NCBI RefSeq assembly: GCF_001894865.1
Contig: NZ_BCXA01000011.1
Location: 35,471-99,470 of the forward strand
Reading direction: 5' to 3'
DNA: 64,000 bases
From: Rhodococcus maanshanensis NBRC 100610
GTDB taxonomy: Bacteria; Actinomycetota; Actinomycetes; Mycobacteriales; Mycobacteriaceae
The position numbers and the translations under genes are program-made. The notes under the pieces are model-generated. The model was not told the DNA's origin. It ran no database searches and saw only the letters and a list, made by a program, of their open reading frames with translations. Below, one piece after another: positions 1-8,134 of this stretch (positions are counted from its first letter, which is position 1; each line of letters opens with the position of its first letter).

Positions 1-2
1 AC

Positions 3-575
3 ATCGGCATGGACGAGATCGCGTCCGAGATCGGCGTCTCCAAGACCGTCCTGTACCGGTACTTCAACGACAAGAACGACCTGACCAGCGCCACCATGAT
101 GCGCTACGTCGAGACCGTGCTCGCGCCGCGGATGTACGCCGCGATCGGCAGCGACATGGACGAGTACGAGCTGGCGCGGATGGCGATCACCGCGTACGTC
201 GAGACGGTCGCCTCCGATCCGGAGGTGTACCTCTACGTGATGGCGAACAGCGCGGGCGGCAACCGCGACGTCGTCGCCGAATCGGAGCGGATGATCGCCG
301 AGCTGCTCTCCGCCGTCCTCGGCGAGCGGCTGCGCCTGATGGAGATGGATTCCGGCGGGTCGCTGCCGTGGGCCTACGGGATCGTCGGCGCCGTTCAGCT
401 CGCCACCCACTGGTGGATCTCCAACAAGTCGATGACCGCCGAGAACCTGATCGACTACCTGACGATGATGACCTGGGGCGGCATCACCGGGATCGCGGAG
501 GTCGCCGGCTCCCCCGCCCGCTTCAACGCCAATCCGCACCCGCTGCTCCGCGGGGACGCACCCGAGGGCCTCTGA
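3..575 (+). CDS. TetR family regulator, 5' end outside the window
   Basis: This is the C-terminal part of a TetR-type repressor. The reading frame is open at the left edge, so the true start lies upstream. The visible N-terminus holds the second half of the helix-turn-helix (DEIASEIGVSKTVLYRYF, the usual TetR recognition helix ending in YxYF), followed by about 165 residues of helical ligand-binding domain of the usual length. The gene is followed 10 bases later by a strong palindrome that overlaps the promoter of the next gene, so it probably represses that gene and perhaps itself. The ligand cannot be read from the sequence. Confidence 0.9.
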   Translation: MGMDEIASEIGVSKTVLYRYFNDKNDLTSATMMRYVETVLAPRMYAAIGSDMDEYELARMAITAYVETVASDPEVYLYVMANSAGGNRDVVAESERMIAELLSAVLGERLRLMEMDSGGSLPWAYGIVGAVQLATHWWISNKSMTAENLIDYLTMMTWGGITGIAEVAGSPARFNANPHPLLRGDAPEGL

Positions 576-585
576 CACAGTCTTG

Positions 586-607
586 TGTTACCTGAAGTAA
601 CAGGTAA
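586..607. promoter_or_regulatory. Palindromic operator overlapping a leaderless promoter
   Basis: Two interlocked inverted repeats lie here: TGTTAC-CTGAA-GTAACA (586-602) and TTACCTG-AAGTAA-CAGGTAA (588-607). A -10-like TAATCT at 605-610 overlaps the right arm and sits 6 bases before the GTG start at 617, so transcription should begin at or near that codon. The position immediately after a tetR gene suggests it is that regulator's operator. The palindrome is seen directly; the regulator is inferred. Confidence 0.65.
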
Positions 608-616
608 TCTGGTGGG

Positions 617-967
617 GTGAGCGACTTCAGCGCCGACACCGGCGAGGACCACGGCGAACCGGACGGCTACTCCGGCAGGGCACTGGTCACCGTCGGCGCG
701 CACCCCACCCTCGCGCTCGACGTCCAGCTGGTCGGCCATTTCGAGCCGATCAGCGGTCGCTACCTCTGGCAGGGTCGGGTCCGCAAGCTCGCGGAGTCGA
801 TGCCCGACGGCGTGAGGGTCGGGCCAGGCGCTGAGCTGGAGATCGAGACCCCCGAGGGCTCGGGCATCGCGACGGTGTCCTCCATCGACCTGTGGGGCAG
901 CCACATGATCGAGGGCAGGTCGGGTCGGCCGTTCGCCGCGATGGAGGACACCGAGGGCCTGCTCTGA
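617..967 (+). CDS. DUF4873 domain protein
   Basis: A 116-residue protein starting at GTG. From residue 17 it matches the DUF4873 pattern (GYSGRALVTV, then LVGHFEPISGRYLWQGRV), a small domain seen alone or fused to flavin monooxygenases in mycobacteria and rhodococci. No biochemical role is established that I know of. The GTG is chosen because the TAATCT -10 box ends 6 bases upstream, giving a leaderless message. It is probably the target of the TetR gene in front, and no signal peptide or membrane segment is visible. Confidence 0.75.
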   Translation: MSDFSADTGEDHGEPDGYSGRALVTVGAHPTLALDVQLVGHFEPISGRYLWQGRVRKLAESMPDGVRVGPGAELEIETPEGSGIATVSSIDLWGSHMIEGRSGRPFAAMEDTEGLL

Positions 968-1013
968 TCGTTCGCGCCTGCTCCCCGGCCCGGCCGACCT
1001 ACACTCTTGCGCC

Positions 1014-1970
1014 ATGGAGTTGCAGACCCGTCAGATGAGGTACTTCGTCGCCGTCGCGGAGGAGCTCAGTTTCACCCGCGCCGCACAGAAGCTGCACATC
1101 GCACAGCAGGCACTGAGCGCGCAGATCAAACAACTGGAACAGAGCCTGGGCGTGGTGCTGCTGACCCGGACCACGCGCAGCGTGACCCTGACCGCGGCCG
1201 GAGCGGCGTTCTTCGAGGACGCGGCCGCGACGCTGGCGGCGATGGATGCCGCGGCCGAGCGCGCGCGCTCGATGCAGCGCACCGAGAACGAGCGCCTGGT
1301 GCTGGGGTTCGGCGAGGGCGCGGCGCTGATCCTGACCGAGCCGATCCTCTCCGCGTTCCGCGATCGGCACCCCGGGGTGACGATCGAGATGCGTCAGTTC
1401 AACTACGACGACCCCTCGGCGGGACTGAACGACAGGTCGGTGGACGTGGCGTTCGTGCGGCGCCCGATCTCCACGGACGGCATCGATTTCGTCCACCTGT
1501 TCAGCGAGCCGCTCATGGTGGCACTCCCGACCGACCACGCGCTCGCCAATCGCGCCGCGGTTCGCGCGAGCGAGCTCCTCTGCGAGCCCCTGCTCGGCGC
1601 GGCCAACACCGATCCGGCATGGAACGCGTACTGGGAACTCGACGAGCATCGAGATGGGACACCCGCGCCGGTTGTCTCCCGCTCGACCACGTTGCTGGAG
1701 GAGTATCAGAAGGTCGCGGCCGGCATCGGAATCGTCGTGACGACCGCGGCCGCCCGGTGGGTGCCCTATCCCGGGGTGACGGCGGTGCCGATCGCCGACG
1801 CCGCCCCCAACGAGGTCACGGTGGCCCGTCACCGCGACACCGACTCGGCGTTGGTCCACTCGTTCATCGAAACCGCTCGCCGAGTACGCGATGCCCGCCC
1901 GGACCTCGTCGCGAGACTGAGCGAGCCGGACTTCGACGACCGCACGATGCCGACGCTCATCCCGTACTGA
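1014..1970 (+). CDS. LysR family transcriptional regulator
   Basis: 318 residues, the normal LysR length. The winged helix-turn-helix is at about residues 5-63 (MRYFVAVAEELSFTRAA, then AQQALSAQIKQLEQSLG), and the periplasmic-binding-protein-like effector domain follows. A TACACT -10 box at 1000-1005 ends 8 bases before the ATG, which points to a leaderless transcript. No divergent partner is present: the gene before it and the glycosidase after it lie on the same strand. The N-terminus resembles CatM/BenM-like regulators of aromatic catabolism, but the effector cannot be named from sequence alone. Confidence 0.9.
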   Translation: MELQTRQMRYFVAVAEELSFTRAAQKLHIAQQALSAQIKQLEQSLGVVLLTRTTRSVTLTAAGAAFFEDAAATLAAMDAAAERARSMQRTENERLVLGFGEGAALILTEPILSAFRDRHPGVTIEMRQFNYDDPSAGLNDRSVDVAFVRRPISTDGIDFVHLFSEPLMVALPTDHALANRAAVRASELLCEPLLGAANTDPAWNAYWELDEHRDGTPAPVVSRSTTLLEEYQKVAAGIGIVVTTAAARWVPYPGVTAVPIADAAPNEVTVARHRDTDSALVHSFIETARRVRDARPDLVARLSEPDFDDRTMPTLIPY

Positions 1971-2073
1971 CAAGCACAGCTTGTCGATTCACCGAAATTG
2001 GTTGTTTCTGTCCGGCGCACCTCGCCCCTAGGATTCCGTGGACGTGCAAATATCGCACGATGGAGGGTGAAGG

Positions 2074-3564
2074 ATGAGCTGGTCACGCGGTCGCGCTCTC
2101 CTGCGCATCGTGGCGGCGCCCGTGCTCGTCGCCGCCACCGTGGCGCTACAGATGCCCGCTCAGGCCGCCGCCACGCCCGCGAGTGACTGGACGCTCCCCC
2201 GTGTGACGGTGACCGACGGCACCATCACCGACGTGACCGGGCGGACCGTGCTGCTGCGCGGGGCGAACGTCAACCAACTCAACGACTACGCCCAGAACGA
2301 CCCCTCGCTCCCCGCCACCGCGCCGCTCGAACGCGCCGACTTCACCCGGATGGCGTCGCTCGGCTTCAATGTCGCGCGGCTGACCGTGGCGTGGTCCGCC
2401 CTCGAACCCACGCCAGGCGCGTTCGACGAGGCCTACGTGGCCCGGATTCGCGAGGCCGTCCGCGAGGCCGCGGACCACGGCATCTACACCGTGCTCGACA
2501 TGCACCAGGACGCCTGGGGCAAGGCGGTCGGCACGCCCGAGGGCGTGGCCTGCCCGTCGCCGCTCAAGCCCGGTGTCGGATGGGACGGCGCCCCGGCCTG
2601 GGCCACCCTCACCGACGGCTGGAGCACCTGCACCCTCGGCGGGATCCGCGAGACCTCGCCCGCCGTCGCCCGCTCATTCCAGAACTTCTACGACGACGCC
2701 AAGGGCATCCAGGGCCACCTCGTCAACACCTGGGCGCGACTGGCCGCCCGGTTCGCGGACGAACCCGCGGTCGCAGGCTACGACCTGCTGAACGAGCCCA
2801 ACCCAGGACTGCGGGACCCCGTCACCGCCGCCGACCAGATCGGCCGGTACTACCAGCGCGCAATCGCGGCGATCCGGCAGGCTGAGCAGGGCGGTTTCCC
2901 GCACCTGGTGTTCTTCGAACCGAGCGCGATCTGGTCCGCATTCGGCGTCGACGCGCTGCCGCCTCCGCGGTACCTCGACGATCCGCTCGTGGTGTTCTCG
3001 CCCCACCTCTACAGCGGCTCGATCAACGTCAGCAGCGACATCCCCTCGATCGAGGACGGCTTCCGGCTGGCGCTCGACGGTGCCGCGCGCTACGGGGCCC
3101 CGCTGTGGACCGGCGAGTGGGGCTGGTTCGGCGACCCGAGCGCCGACGCCGACCAGGTCGACCGTTTCGTCGATGCGATGAACAAACACCGGATCGGCGG
3201 GGCCTGGTGGTCCTGGACCCAAGCCTGCGGTGATCCGCACGCCGTCCGCGACGGCAACACCCATAAACCTCAGGGCAACCTGAACAAGATCGACTGTCCC
3301 TCGGGCCTGCAGCTCGGCCTGGTCGACGGCTTCGCCCGCCCGCTCTCGCGCGCCTACCCGCGGGCCGCCCCCGGCGCTCTTGCCGAGGTGACCTCGAACG
3401 GGTTCGCGGGCACCGGCACCGGACGCCTCGAAGCCTGGTACCCGGGCACCGAACAACCAGACCTCGACACCAGCGGAGTCGCAGATCTCGACCTGACCCG
3501 GGTCGACGGTGGGTGGCGGCTGACCGGGAACACCACGGGGGCCTATCGCGTGACCCAGCACTGA
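2074..3564 (+). CDS. Secreted GH5 endoglycoceramidase-like glycosidase (copy 1)
   Basis: A 496-residue secreted glycosidase. Residues 1-31 form a signal peptide (RGRALLR, hydrophobic core, AQA cleavage site). The rest is a GH5-type barrel like the rhodococcal endoglycoceramidases, which cut between the glycan and ceramide of glycolipids. Predicted acid/base is Glu241 in LLNEPNPG and nucleophile Glu348 in WTGEWGW. The start is supported by a GGAGGG site 9 bases ahead. It differs from the tandem pair at 16930 and 18644: the nucleophile motif is TGEWGW rather than TEFGD, and there is no Gly/Ser tail, so it may prefer a different glycolipid. An endo-beta-galactosylceramidase role is possible but unproven. 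Confidence 0.8.
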   Translation: MSWSRGRALLRIVAAPVLVAATVALQMPAQAAATPASDWTLPRVTVTDGTITDVTGRTVLLRGANVNQLNDYAQNDPSLPATAPLERADFTRMASLGFNVARLTVAWSALEPTPGAFDEAYVARIREAVREAADHGIYTVLDMHQDAWGKAVGTPEGVACPSPLKPGVGWDGAPAWATLTDGWSTCTLGGIRETSPAVARSFQNFYDDAKGIQGHLVNTWARLAARFADEPAVAGYDLLNEPNPGLRDPVTAADQIGRYYQRAIAAIRQAEQGGFPHLVFFEPSAIWSAFGVDALPPPRYLDDPLVVFSPHLYSGSINVSSDIPSIEDGFRLALDGAARYGAPLWTGEWGWFGDPSADADQVDRFVDAMNKHRIGGAWWSWTQACGDPHAVRDGNTHKPQGNLNKIDCPSGLQLGLVDGFARPLSRAYPRAAPGALAEVTSNGFAGTGTGRLEAWYPGTEQPDLDTSGVADLDLTRVDGGWRLTGNTTGAYRVTQH

Positions 3565-3601
3565 AACCCGCCGTACGGAAACCGGCATACGAAACTGTCA
3601 A

Positions 3602-3623
3602 TTTTATCACTCTCGTGATAAAA
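3602..3623. terminator. AT-rich perfect palindrome after glycosidase
   Basis: TTTTATCAC-TCTC-GTGATAAAA, 9-base arms and a 4-base loop, 37 bases after the stop of the glycosidase. The run of A/T at both ends makes it a possible bidirectional terminator, but it could equally be an operator. Confidence 0.5.
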
Positions 3624-4006
3624 GGCCGTCCGCAATCCCCCCTTCACAGAAGGGTAGATCCGCCAAATCAACGGCCGCGAGAACACTTGATGAATTCCGG
3701 AACCGGCACCGAAAACAATGCCTGGTCCGCTTTTATCTGATGAGCCGCGCCGCCAATACCGAGAATCACCCCAACCCGGCGTCCCAGCCGCAGAGCCGAA
3801 CGGCAGCGACGCCGAGATCGAGGACGTTCGAACGGCCCTGAACTGGTCAGATGCAAGTTGTAGGGATTGCTGACGGCACCATCTCCACACGCCCCAGACT
3901 TCAGCTGCGCGAGCCCCCGATGAGCTCTCGACCAAGCGAGTTGAACCCGCTTGATTTGTTTGGCGTTTCACCGCCGCAACAATGATCGACATGGTAGAAA
4001 TTGTCA

Positions 4007-4035
4007 CGGTCGCAACCGCACCCTGGTTGCGACCG
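4007..4035 (+). promoter_or_regulatory. 5' UTR hairpin before the micro-peptide gene
   Basis: CGGTCGCAACC (4007-4017) pairs perfectly with GGTTGCGACCG (4025-4035) over a 7-base loop. The stem ends 22 bases before the AAGGAGAA ribosome-binding site of the gene at 4069, so it could stabilise or attenuate that message. Confidence 0.55.
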
Positions 4036-4068
4036 CGTCAATTCAGGGTCATTTTCAAGGAGAAGTCG

Positions 4069-4146
4069 ATGGGAACCATCCTCACGGTCCTCGGTGCAAT
4101 CGGGAGCGCCATCTCGATCGCGAACTTCATGAAATCGCTGAGCTGA
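4069..4146 (+). CDS. 25-residue hydrophobic micro-peptide, family M-G-[ST]-I-x-T
   Basis: A tiny gene beginning MGTILTVLGAIG and ending NFMKSLS, preceded by a strong AAGGAGAA site at the right distance. The peptide is almost entirely hydrophobic or small residues with one Lys near the end and no signal peptide. Its first eleven residues match the peptide encoded at 57764-57829 (shared M-G-[ST]-I-x-T-[VI]-[LI]-[GS]-x-I). It lies between a secreted glycosidase and three secreted protein genes. Function is unknown; a membrane- or envelope-inserting peptide is the natural reading. Coding status rests on the ribosome site, the UTR hairpin and the similarity to the second peptide. Confidence 0.6.
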   Translation: MGTILTVLGAIGSAISIANFMKSLS

Positions 4147-4263
4147 CGGTTCGCAACTCCGGGGGTGGGCGCAGGTAACTGCGACGCCAGGACAAGCCCT
4201 GCGTCGGGCAGAGCGCGCGGCCACCACCCAGTCATGACCGCATCAGCGAGAAGTAGGGAGAAC

Positions 4264-4974
4264 ATGTCTTCGAACACCGTCCGCCGCGTCGCCGCCCTCG
4301 CGGCCGCCACCGCCCTTCCTGCCGGCCTGTTGATGGCAGGCACCGGTGTCGCGAACGCCGCCCCGACCTGTAACCAGTCGAGCCACACCACCAAGAACGA
4401 CGCCAGCACGGTGTGGGTGACCCACACCTACGACAAGAGCGTCACCGTCAAGGAAGCCGCCGCAGGCACCAACGTCACCTACAAGATCGAGGTCGGCACC
4501 ACCGGCATCGGCAACCCGTATGTCAACGCCATCCGCGACTACCCGCCTGCCGGCTTCGGCAAGCCCGTCTCGGCGAAGGTCACCTCCTACCACTTCCTCC
4601 AGGGCCAACAGACCGAGGACGTCAGCCCGGTGGTGACCGGCGACGGCGGCTGGAGCGTCAACAGCACCGGATGGTTCGTCAACTCGGGCAACTCGGTGAC
4701 CGCCGAGTTCACCTACAAGGTCCCGAATGGCGCCGCAACCGGCGTCCAGATCACCAGCGGCGGCATCGATGTCGGCGGCACCGTCGGCGTCGGCATCCGA
4801 CGGGACAACCTCAACGCCTGCTTCACCGTCCGCGAGAAGAACGCAGGCGAGGCCGCCCTCGGCAGCACGGACGGCGCCGGCCTCGGCTCCAGCGAGGGCC
4901 AGCTCAGCTCCACCGGCTCGGTCAGCGACGTCCTCGGCGACACCATCACCCGAGTCATCCAGAACGGCAGCTAG
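4264..4974 (+). CDS. Secreted protein with Gly/Ser-rich C-terminus
   Basis: 236 residues from the ATG at 4264, which has a GTAGGGAG site just upstream; an upstream in-frame ATG at 4165 would add a non-signal extension and is less likely. Residues 1-35 are a signal peptide ending GVANA-AP. The mature part is beta-rich, with a likely Cys pair in PTCNQ and NACFTV. The tail (about 200-236) is rich in Gly and Ser and ends in NGS. I recognise no catalytic motif; general resemblance to surface beta-sandwich proteins is an inference. It precedes two secreted protein genes on the same strand, each with its own hairpin terminator. Confidence 0.75.
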   Translation: MSSNTVRRVAALAAATALPAGLLMAGTGVANAAPTCNQSSHTTKNDASTVWVTHTYDKSVTVKEAAAGTNVTYKIEVGTTGIGNPYVNAIRDYPPAGFGKPVSAKVTSYHFLQGQQTEDVSPVVTGDGGWSVNSTGWFVNSGNSVTAEFTYKVPNGAATGVQITSGGIDVGGTVGVGIRRDNLNACFTVREKNAGEAALGSTDGAGLGSSEGQLSSTGSVSDVLGDTITRVIQNGS

Positions 4975-4986
4975 TCCCGGTGTGCT

Positions 4987-5011
4987 CGGCGCCGCGACCG
5001 CCGCGGCGCCG
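4987..5011 (+). terminator. Hairpin terminator
   Basis: CGGCGCCGCG pairs with CGCGGCGCCG over a 5-base loop, 12 bases after the preceding stop codon. There is no clear U-run, as is common in high-GC actinobacteria. Confidence 0.6.
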
Positions 5012-5075
5012 GGTACTCGGCCCCCACCGCGGCCTCGATGTCGACGGCCGCGCACCAGCGACCCAAGGATCACCC

Positions 5076-5987
5076 ATGACTTCAGGACATATCGCGCGCG
5101 GCGTCGCCGCGGGCGCTGCGACCACCATCGCGCTCGGCGCGCTTGCCTTCCTCGGTGCAGGCACTGCCGGCGCCGCCCCCGGATCGATCACCTGGGACGA
5201 CGGCAGCTCCCACTTCACCCGCACCGTCAGCAACACCACCCCCGACGCGGGCGAAACCATCACGGTCACAACCAAGTTCGAGCGGACGAGCTGGGTCGAC
5301 GAGTTCATCTACAACGTCAAGGACCGGCACCCGTCCTGCCTGACCTACGTCCCCGGCTCGGCCAAGATGATCGGCGAGAACGAGTACCCCGTCCTCGACC
5401 CCGAGGTCGTGGTCGACGAGGGCAACGGCACCGGCTTTGTCCGCGCCTCGTGGGGCATCACCGACTGGGTCGTCCAGAACCGCCCCGGCTTCCACCGATC
5501 CCCCACCTTCAGCGTCCGCTACAAGGTCGGCAACGACTGCGCCCGCGGCACCGCCCTGAACACGGGCATGGACTACGGCGGATCACTCGGCAGCGGCAAC
5601 TACGGCACCAAGGGCCCCGCGGTCACCGTCAGCGCGAACACGGTGTCGACCACCACCGTCAACCCGGTCACCGGAGCCACCGTCGGCAAGGCCACCACCC
5701 TCACCGCCAAGGTCGACCCCGCGGCGGCCGGTGGCACCGTCACGTTCAAGGACGGCGGCGCCACGATCGGGACCGCCCAGGTCGGCGCCGACGGCACCGC
5801 CGCCCTGCAATGGACGCCCAACGCCGCAGGAGAACGCACCATCACCGCCGACTACTCCGGCAACGGCACCGTCAACGCCTCCTCCGGCTACGCGTCCGTG
5901 ACCGTCGCACCCGGCGACGGTGGCGGTGGCAACGGCAGCCTCGACACCGGCAGCCTCGGCTCCCTCCTCGGCGGCTTCGGCTCCTGA
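5076..5987 (+). CDS. Secreted protein with Ig-like repeat and Gly/Ser tail
   Basis: 303 residues from the ATG at 5076 (AAGGA site 7 bases ahead). Signal peptide about 1-33 ending TAGAA-P. Residues 35-180 form a beta-rich domain starting ITWDDGSSHFTRTVSNTTPDAG with two conserved Cys. Residues 190-280 are a bacterial Ig-like repeat (VNPVTGATVGKATTLTAKV, then GTVTFKDGGATIGTA and ADYSGNGTVNASSG). The tail is Gly/Ser-rich and ends GGFGS. The first domain is duplicated in the next gene, which lacks the Ig module. The Ig domain suggests a surface or adhesive role, but no ligand can be named. Confidence 0.8.
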   Translation: MTSGHIARGVAAGAATTIALGALAFLGAGTAGAAPGSITWDDGSSHFTRTVSNTTPDAGETITVTTKFERTSWVDEFIYNVKDRHPSCLTYVPGSAKMIGENEYPVLDPEVVVDEGNGTGFVRASWGITDWVVQNRPGFHRSPTFSVRYKVGNDCARGTALNTGMDYGGSLGSGNYGTKGPAVTVSANTVSTTTVNPVTGATVGKATTLTAKVDPAAAGGTVTFKDGGATIGTAQVGADGTAALQWTPNAAGERTITADYSGNGTVNASSGYASVTVAPGDGGGGNGSLDTGSLGSLLGGFGS

Positions 5988-6013
5988 CAACCGGCACACG
6001 CTGACCCGAGGTC

Positions 6014-6049
6014 GGGCTCCGGCGCCACGCCAACACGGCGCCGGAGCCC
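6014..6049 (+). terminator. Hairpin terminator
   Basis: GGGCTCCGGCGCC (6014-6026) pairs perfectly with GGCGCCGGAGCCC (6037-6049), starting 27 bases after the stop of the Ig-domain gene. Confidence 0.7.
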
Positions 6050-6080
6050 AGCCTCACACACCGACCACAAGGACATCACC

Positions 6081-6683
6081 ATGGCCCCTCGAACCACCCG
6101 GCGCGGCGTCGCCGTCGGCGCGGCGACCACCGCCGCGCTCGGAGTACTGTCCCTCCTCGGCTCCGGCGTCGCAGGCGCAGCCCCCGCGACGGTCGCCTGG
6201 GACGACTGGTACTCCCACTTCACCCGCACCGTCACCAACTCCACCCCCAACCCGGGCGAGATCATCACGATCACCACAAAGTTCGAACGCACCAACTCGA
6301 CCGAGGAACACCTCTACAACATCAAGGACCGGCACGCGGCCTGCCTGAAGTACGTCCCCGGCTCCGCCAAGATGAACAACACCCCGCTCGACCCACAGGT
6401 CGACGACGGCTCGGTGCCCGGCCGCGACCCCCTCGTCAGCGTCGACTTCGCCCCCAACGACTGGATCGTCCGGAACCAGCCCGGCTCCTCCCCCGTCTTC
6501 AGCGTCAGCTACAAGGTCGGCGACGACTGCTCCCGCGGCAACACCCTGACCACGGGCATGGACTACAACGGCTCCCTCGGATCCGGCGGCTACTACACCA
6601 AGGGCCCCGGGATCGTCGTCAGCTATCTCGGCGCCGGCGGCGACGGCTCCAGCGGAAGCGTCGGCTCTCTCTTCGGCTCCTGA
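6081..6683 (+). CDS. Secreted paralogue of the preceding gene without Ig module
   Basis: 200 residues with signal peptide about 1-34 (VAGAA-P). The mature domain is a clear paralogue of residues 35-180 of the preceding protein: it shares the WDD..SHFTRTV start, TTKFERT, the N-x-KDRH motif, the two Cys and TTGMDYNGSLGSG. It then goes straight to a short Gly/Ser tail ending SLFGS, with no Ig repeat. The two genes therefore arose by tandem duplication with gain or loss of one module. The gene has its own hairpin terminator and likely its own signals. Function is unknown. Confidence 0.8.
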   Translation: MAPRTTRRGVAVGAATTAALGVLSLLGSGVAGAAPATVAWDDWYSHFTRTVTNSTPNPGEIITITTKFERTNSTEEHLYNIKDRHAACLKYVPGSAKMNNTPLDPQVDDGSVPGRDPLVSVDFAPNDWIVRNQPGSSPVFSVSYKVGDDCSRGNTLTTGMDYNGSLGSGGYYTKGPGIVVSYLGAGGDGSSGSVGSLFGS

Positions 6684-6705
6684 CAACCGGCACTCGATGA
6701 CGGGT

Positions 6706-6734
6706 CTGTTCCCGGCCAGCACGGCCGGGAACAG
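6706..6734. terminator. Bidirectional terminator between convergent genes
   Basis: CTGTTCCCGGCC pairs perfectly with GGCCGGGAACAG over AGCAC. It lies between the secreted protein gene and the convergent tetR gene and can serve both. Confidence 0.8.
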
Positions 6735-6749
6735 GCCTCGTCTCGCGGC

Positions 6750-7391
6750 CTAATGCTCGGCCCCAACCGGCCCGCCGATGCCCGAACGCAGGAAGTCGAC
6801 GAGCGGCGCCGCCAGGTCCTCTGCCGTTGCGGGCCCGTGCAGCGGGAACACCGCGGAGGCGAGCAGGATCGAGCCGATCGCCTCGCCCGCCACCTCGAGG
6901 TCGACGGCGCCGGGCAGGTCTCCGCGGCGCACCCCGGACGCGAGGAACTCCGCGGCGACGTCGCCGAACTGCCCGAACACCCCGAGCAACCGGTCGATGA
7001 GCACCGGATCGATCGACGGCGCCTCGAACACCACGAAGCGGATCAGTTCCGGTTCCTGCCGTACCAGCTCGTGCAGCCGATCGACGATGCGCCGGTACCG
7101 GTCGAAGAACTCGTCGAGGTCCGCCGACCGCCCGAGCGCGTCATCGACGATCCGCTCCCTGATCAGTTCGAAACCGCGGTCCACCACCGCGTCCAGGACG
7201 TCTCGCTTGCTGGTGAAGTAGTTGTAGAAGGTGCCGTGGCCGACGCCGAGCGCGGCCACGATGTCGGCGACACCGCAGTTCGCATAGCCATCCGCCACGA
7301 ACACCTGCGCGGCCGCACGGATCAGCTCGCGGCGTCTCTCCGCACTGCGGCCGCCCGCGGCCCTGTCGTCGGCACCAACGCCGTCGGTCAC
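6750..7391 (-). CDS. TetR family regulator (second gene of a pair)
   Basis: 213 residues from the GTG at 7391. The helix-turn-helix is near the N-terminus (RRRELIRAAAQVFVADGYANCGVADIVAALGVGHGTFYNYF), followed by a typical TetR ligand domain. The GTG overlaps the TGA of the upstream tetR gene by four bases (GTGA), so the two are translationally coupled; a longer in-frame start at 7481 would overlap that gene by about 90 bases and is disfavoured. Two different TetR proteins in one operon are unusual and may control the monooxygenase upstream. Confidence 0.85.
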   Translation of the reverse strand: MTDGVGADDRAAGGRSAERRRELIRAAAQVFVADGYANCGVADIVAALGVGHGTFYNYFTSKRDVLDAVVDRGFELIRERIVDDALGRSADLDEFFDRYRRIVDRLHELVRQEPELIRFVVFEAPSIDPVLIDRLLGVFGQFGDVAAEFLASGVRRGDLPGAVDLEVAGEAIGSILLASAVFPLHGPATAEDLAAPLVDFLRSGIGGPVGAEH

Positions 7392-8110
7392 CTCGCCTGC
7401 CCGTCCGCACCCGGTCGGCACAGACCGAACGACACCAGCGCGACGATCGTGTCGGTGTACCGCGCCCGGTCCGCGGCACACTGGCCCACCCGCAATCCGC
7501 GCAGCAGACCGGGCCAGGTCATGGCGATGATGGAATGCCCGACCGCGTTCGTGTCGAGGTCCTTGCGCAGCCAGCCGCCCAGTATCCCGTGCTCGAGCAC
7601 CTCCGCGACCAGCCCGGCCAACACCTGCTCACCACGCATCACCCGGCGGCCGAACTCGTCCTCGATCGCGCTGGCCTCGACCATCAGGAGCTTGAGGACG
7701 TTCGGGGAGTCCTCGACCAACCCGAACAGCGCGTCGGCAAGGGCCCGAATCCGGCCGATCAGCGATTCCAGCGTCTCCGGCGGCTCCAGCAGCGCAGGCG
7801 CGTCGACGACGTCGATCAGTTCCCGCAGGCAGCGGTCCATCACCTGGTCGAGGATCTCGCGCTTGCTGTCGAAGTACCGGTACACGGTGCCGAGGCCGAC
7901 GCCCGCGCGCTTGGCCACCTGCGCGGCGGTCGTGGCCTCGTAGCCACGCTCGGCGAACTCCTCGATCGCCGAGGACACGATCTGATCGCGCCTGGACTCG
8001 GACAACCCCGGCTGCGGCGGCCGTCCACGCCGAGCGGGCGCCTCCTCGAGCACCGCGACGAGCGGCTCCGCTTCGCTGGGCGTCGACGGCAAGCCTGGCT
8101 CCTTCGGCAT
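7388..8110 (-). CDS. TetR family regulator (first gene of a pair)
   Basis: 240 residues from the ATG at 8110; a TTG at 8134 is also in frame and neither has a good ribosome-binding site. A Pro/Arg-rich lead (RRGRPPQPGLSESRRDQI) precedes the helix-turn-helix, which ends VGLGTVYRYF. The ligand domain fills the rest. The gene is followed by a coupled second tetR. Upstream lies a hairpin and a 39-base dyad that is a good candidate for its operator, between it and the flavin monooxygenase gene on the same strand. Confidence 0.85.
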   Translation of the reverse strand: MPKEPGLPSTPSEAEPLVAVLEEAPARRGRPPQPGLSESRRDQIVSSAIEEFAERGYEATTAAQVAKRAGVGLGTVYRYFDSKREILDQVMDRCLRELIDVVDAPALLEPPETLESLIGRIRALADALFGLVEDSPNVLKLLMVEASAIEDEFGRRVMRGEQVLAGLVAEVLEHGILGGWLRKDLDTNAVGHSIIAMTWPGLLRGLRVGQCAADRARYTDTIVALVSFGLCRPGADGQAR

Positions 8111-8134
8111 CGCGGACTCGGGAACGCACGACAA

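Larger units (their letters stand above)
3565..4068. other. 504-base intergenic region between glycosidase and micro-peptide gene
   Basis: No convincing gene. It opens with a perfect AT-rich palindrome (3602-3623) and closes with a GC-rich 5' UTR hairpin (4007-4035). The first 150 bases look more AT-rich than the surroundings. Two tiny overlapping frames at 3690-3841 have no ribosome-binding site worth the name. Confidence 0.5.

Noticed and set aside
3690..3841. Two tiny overlapping frames (16 and 33 codons, joined by TGATG) before the micro-peptide gene
   Set aside because: No usable ribosome-binding site before the first, no hydrophobic, signal or core pattern, and no similarity to the other small peptides.
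3543..4007. 154-codon minus-strand frame in the gap after the first glycosidase
   Set aside because: Amino acid composition is irregular, there is no ribosome site, and it runs through the AT-rich palindrome and the 3' end of the glycosidase gene.
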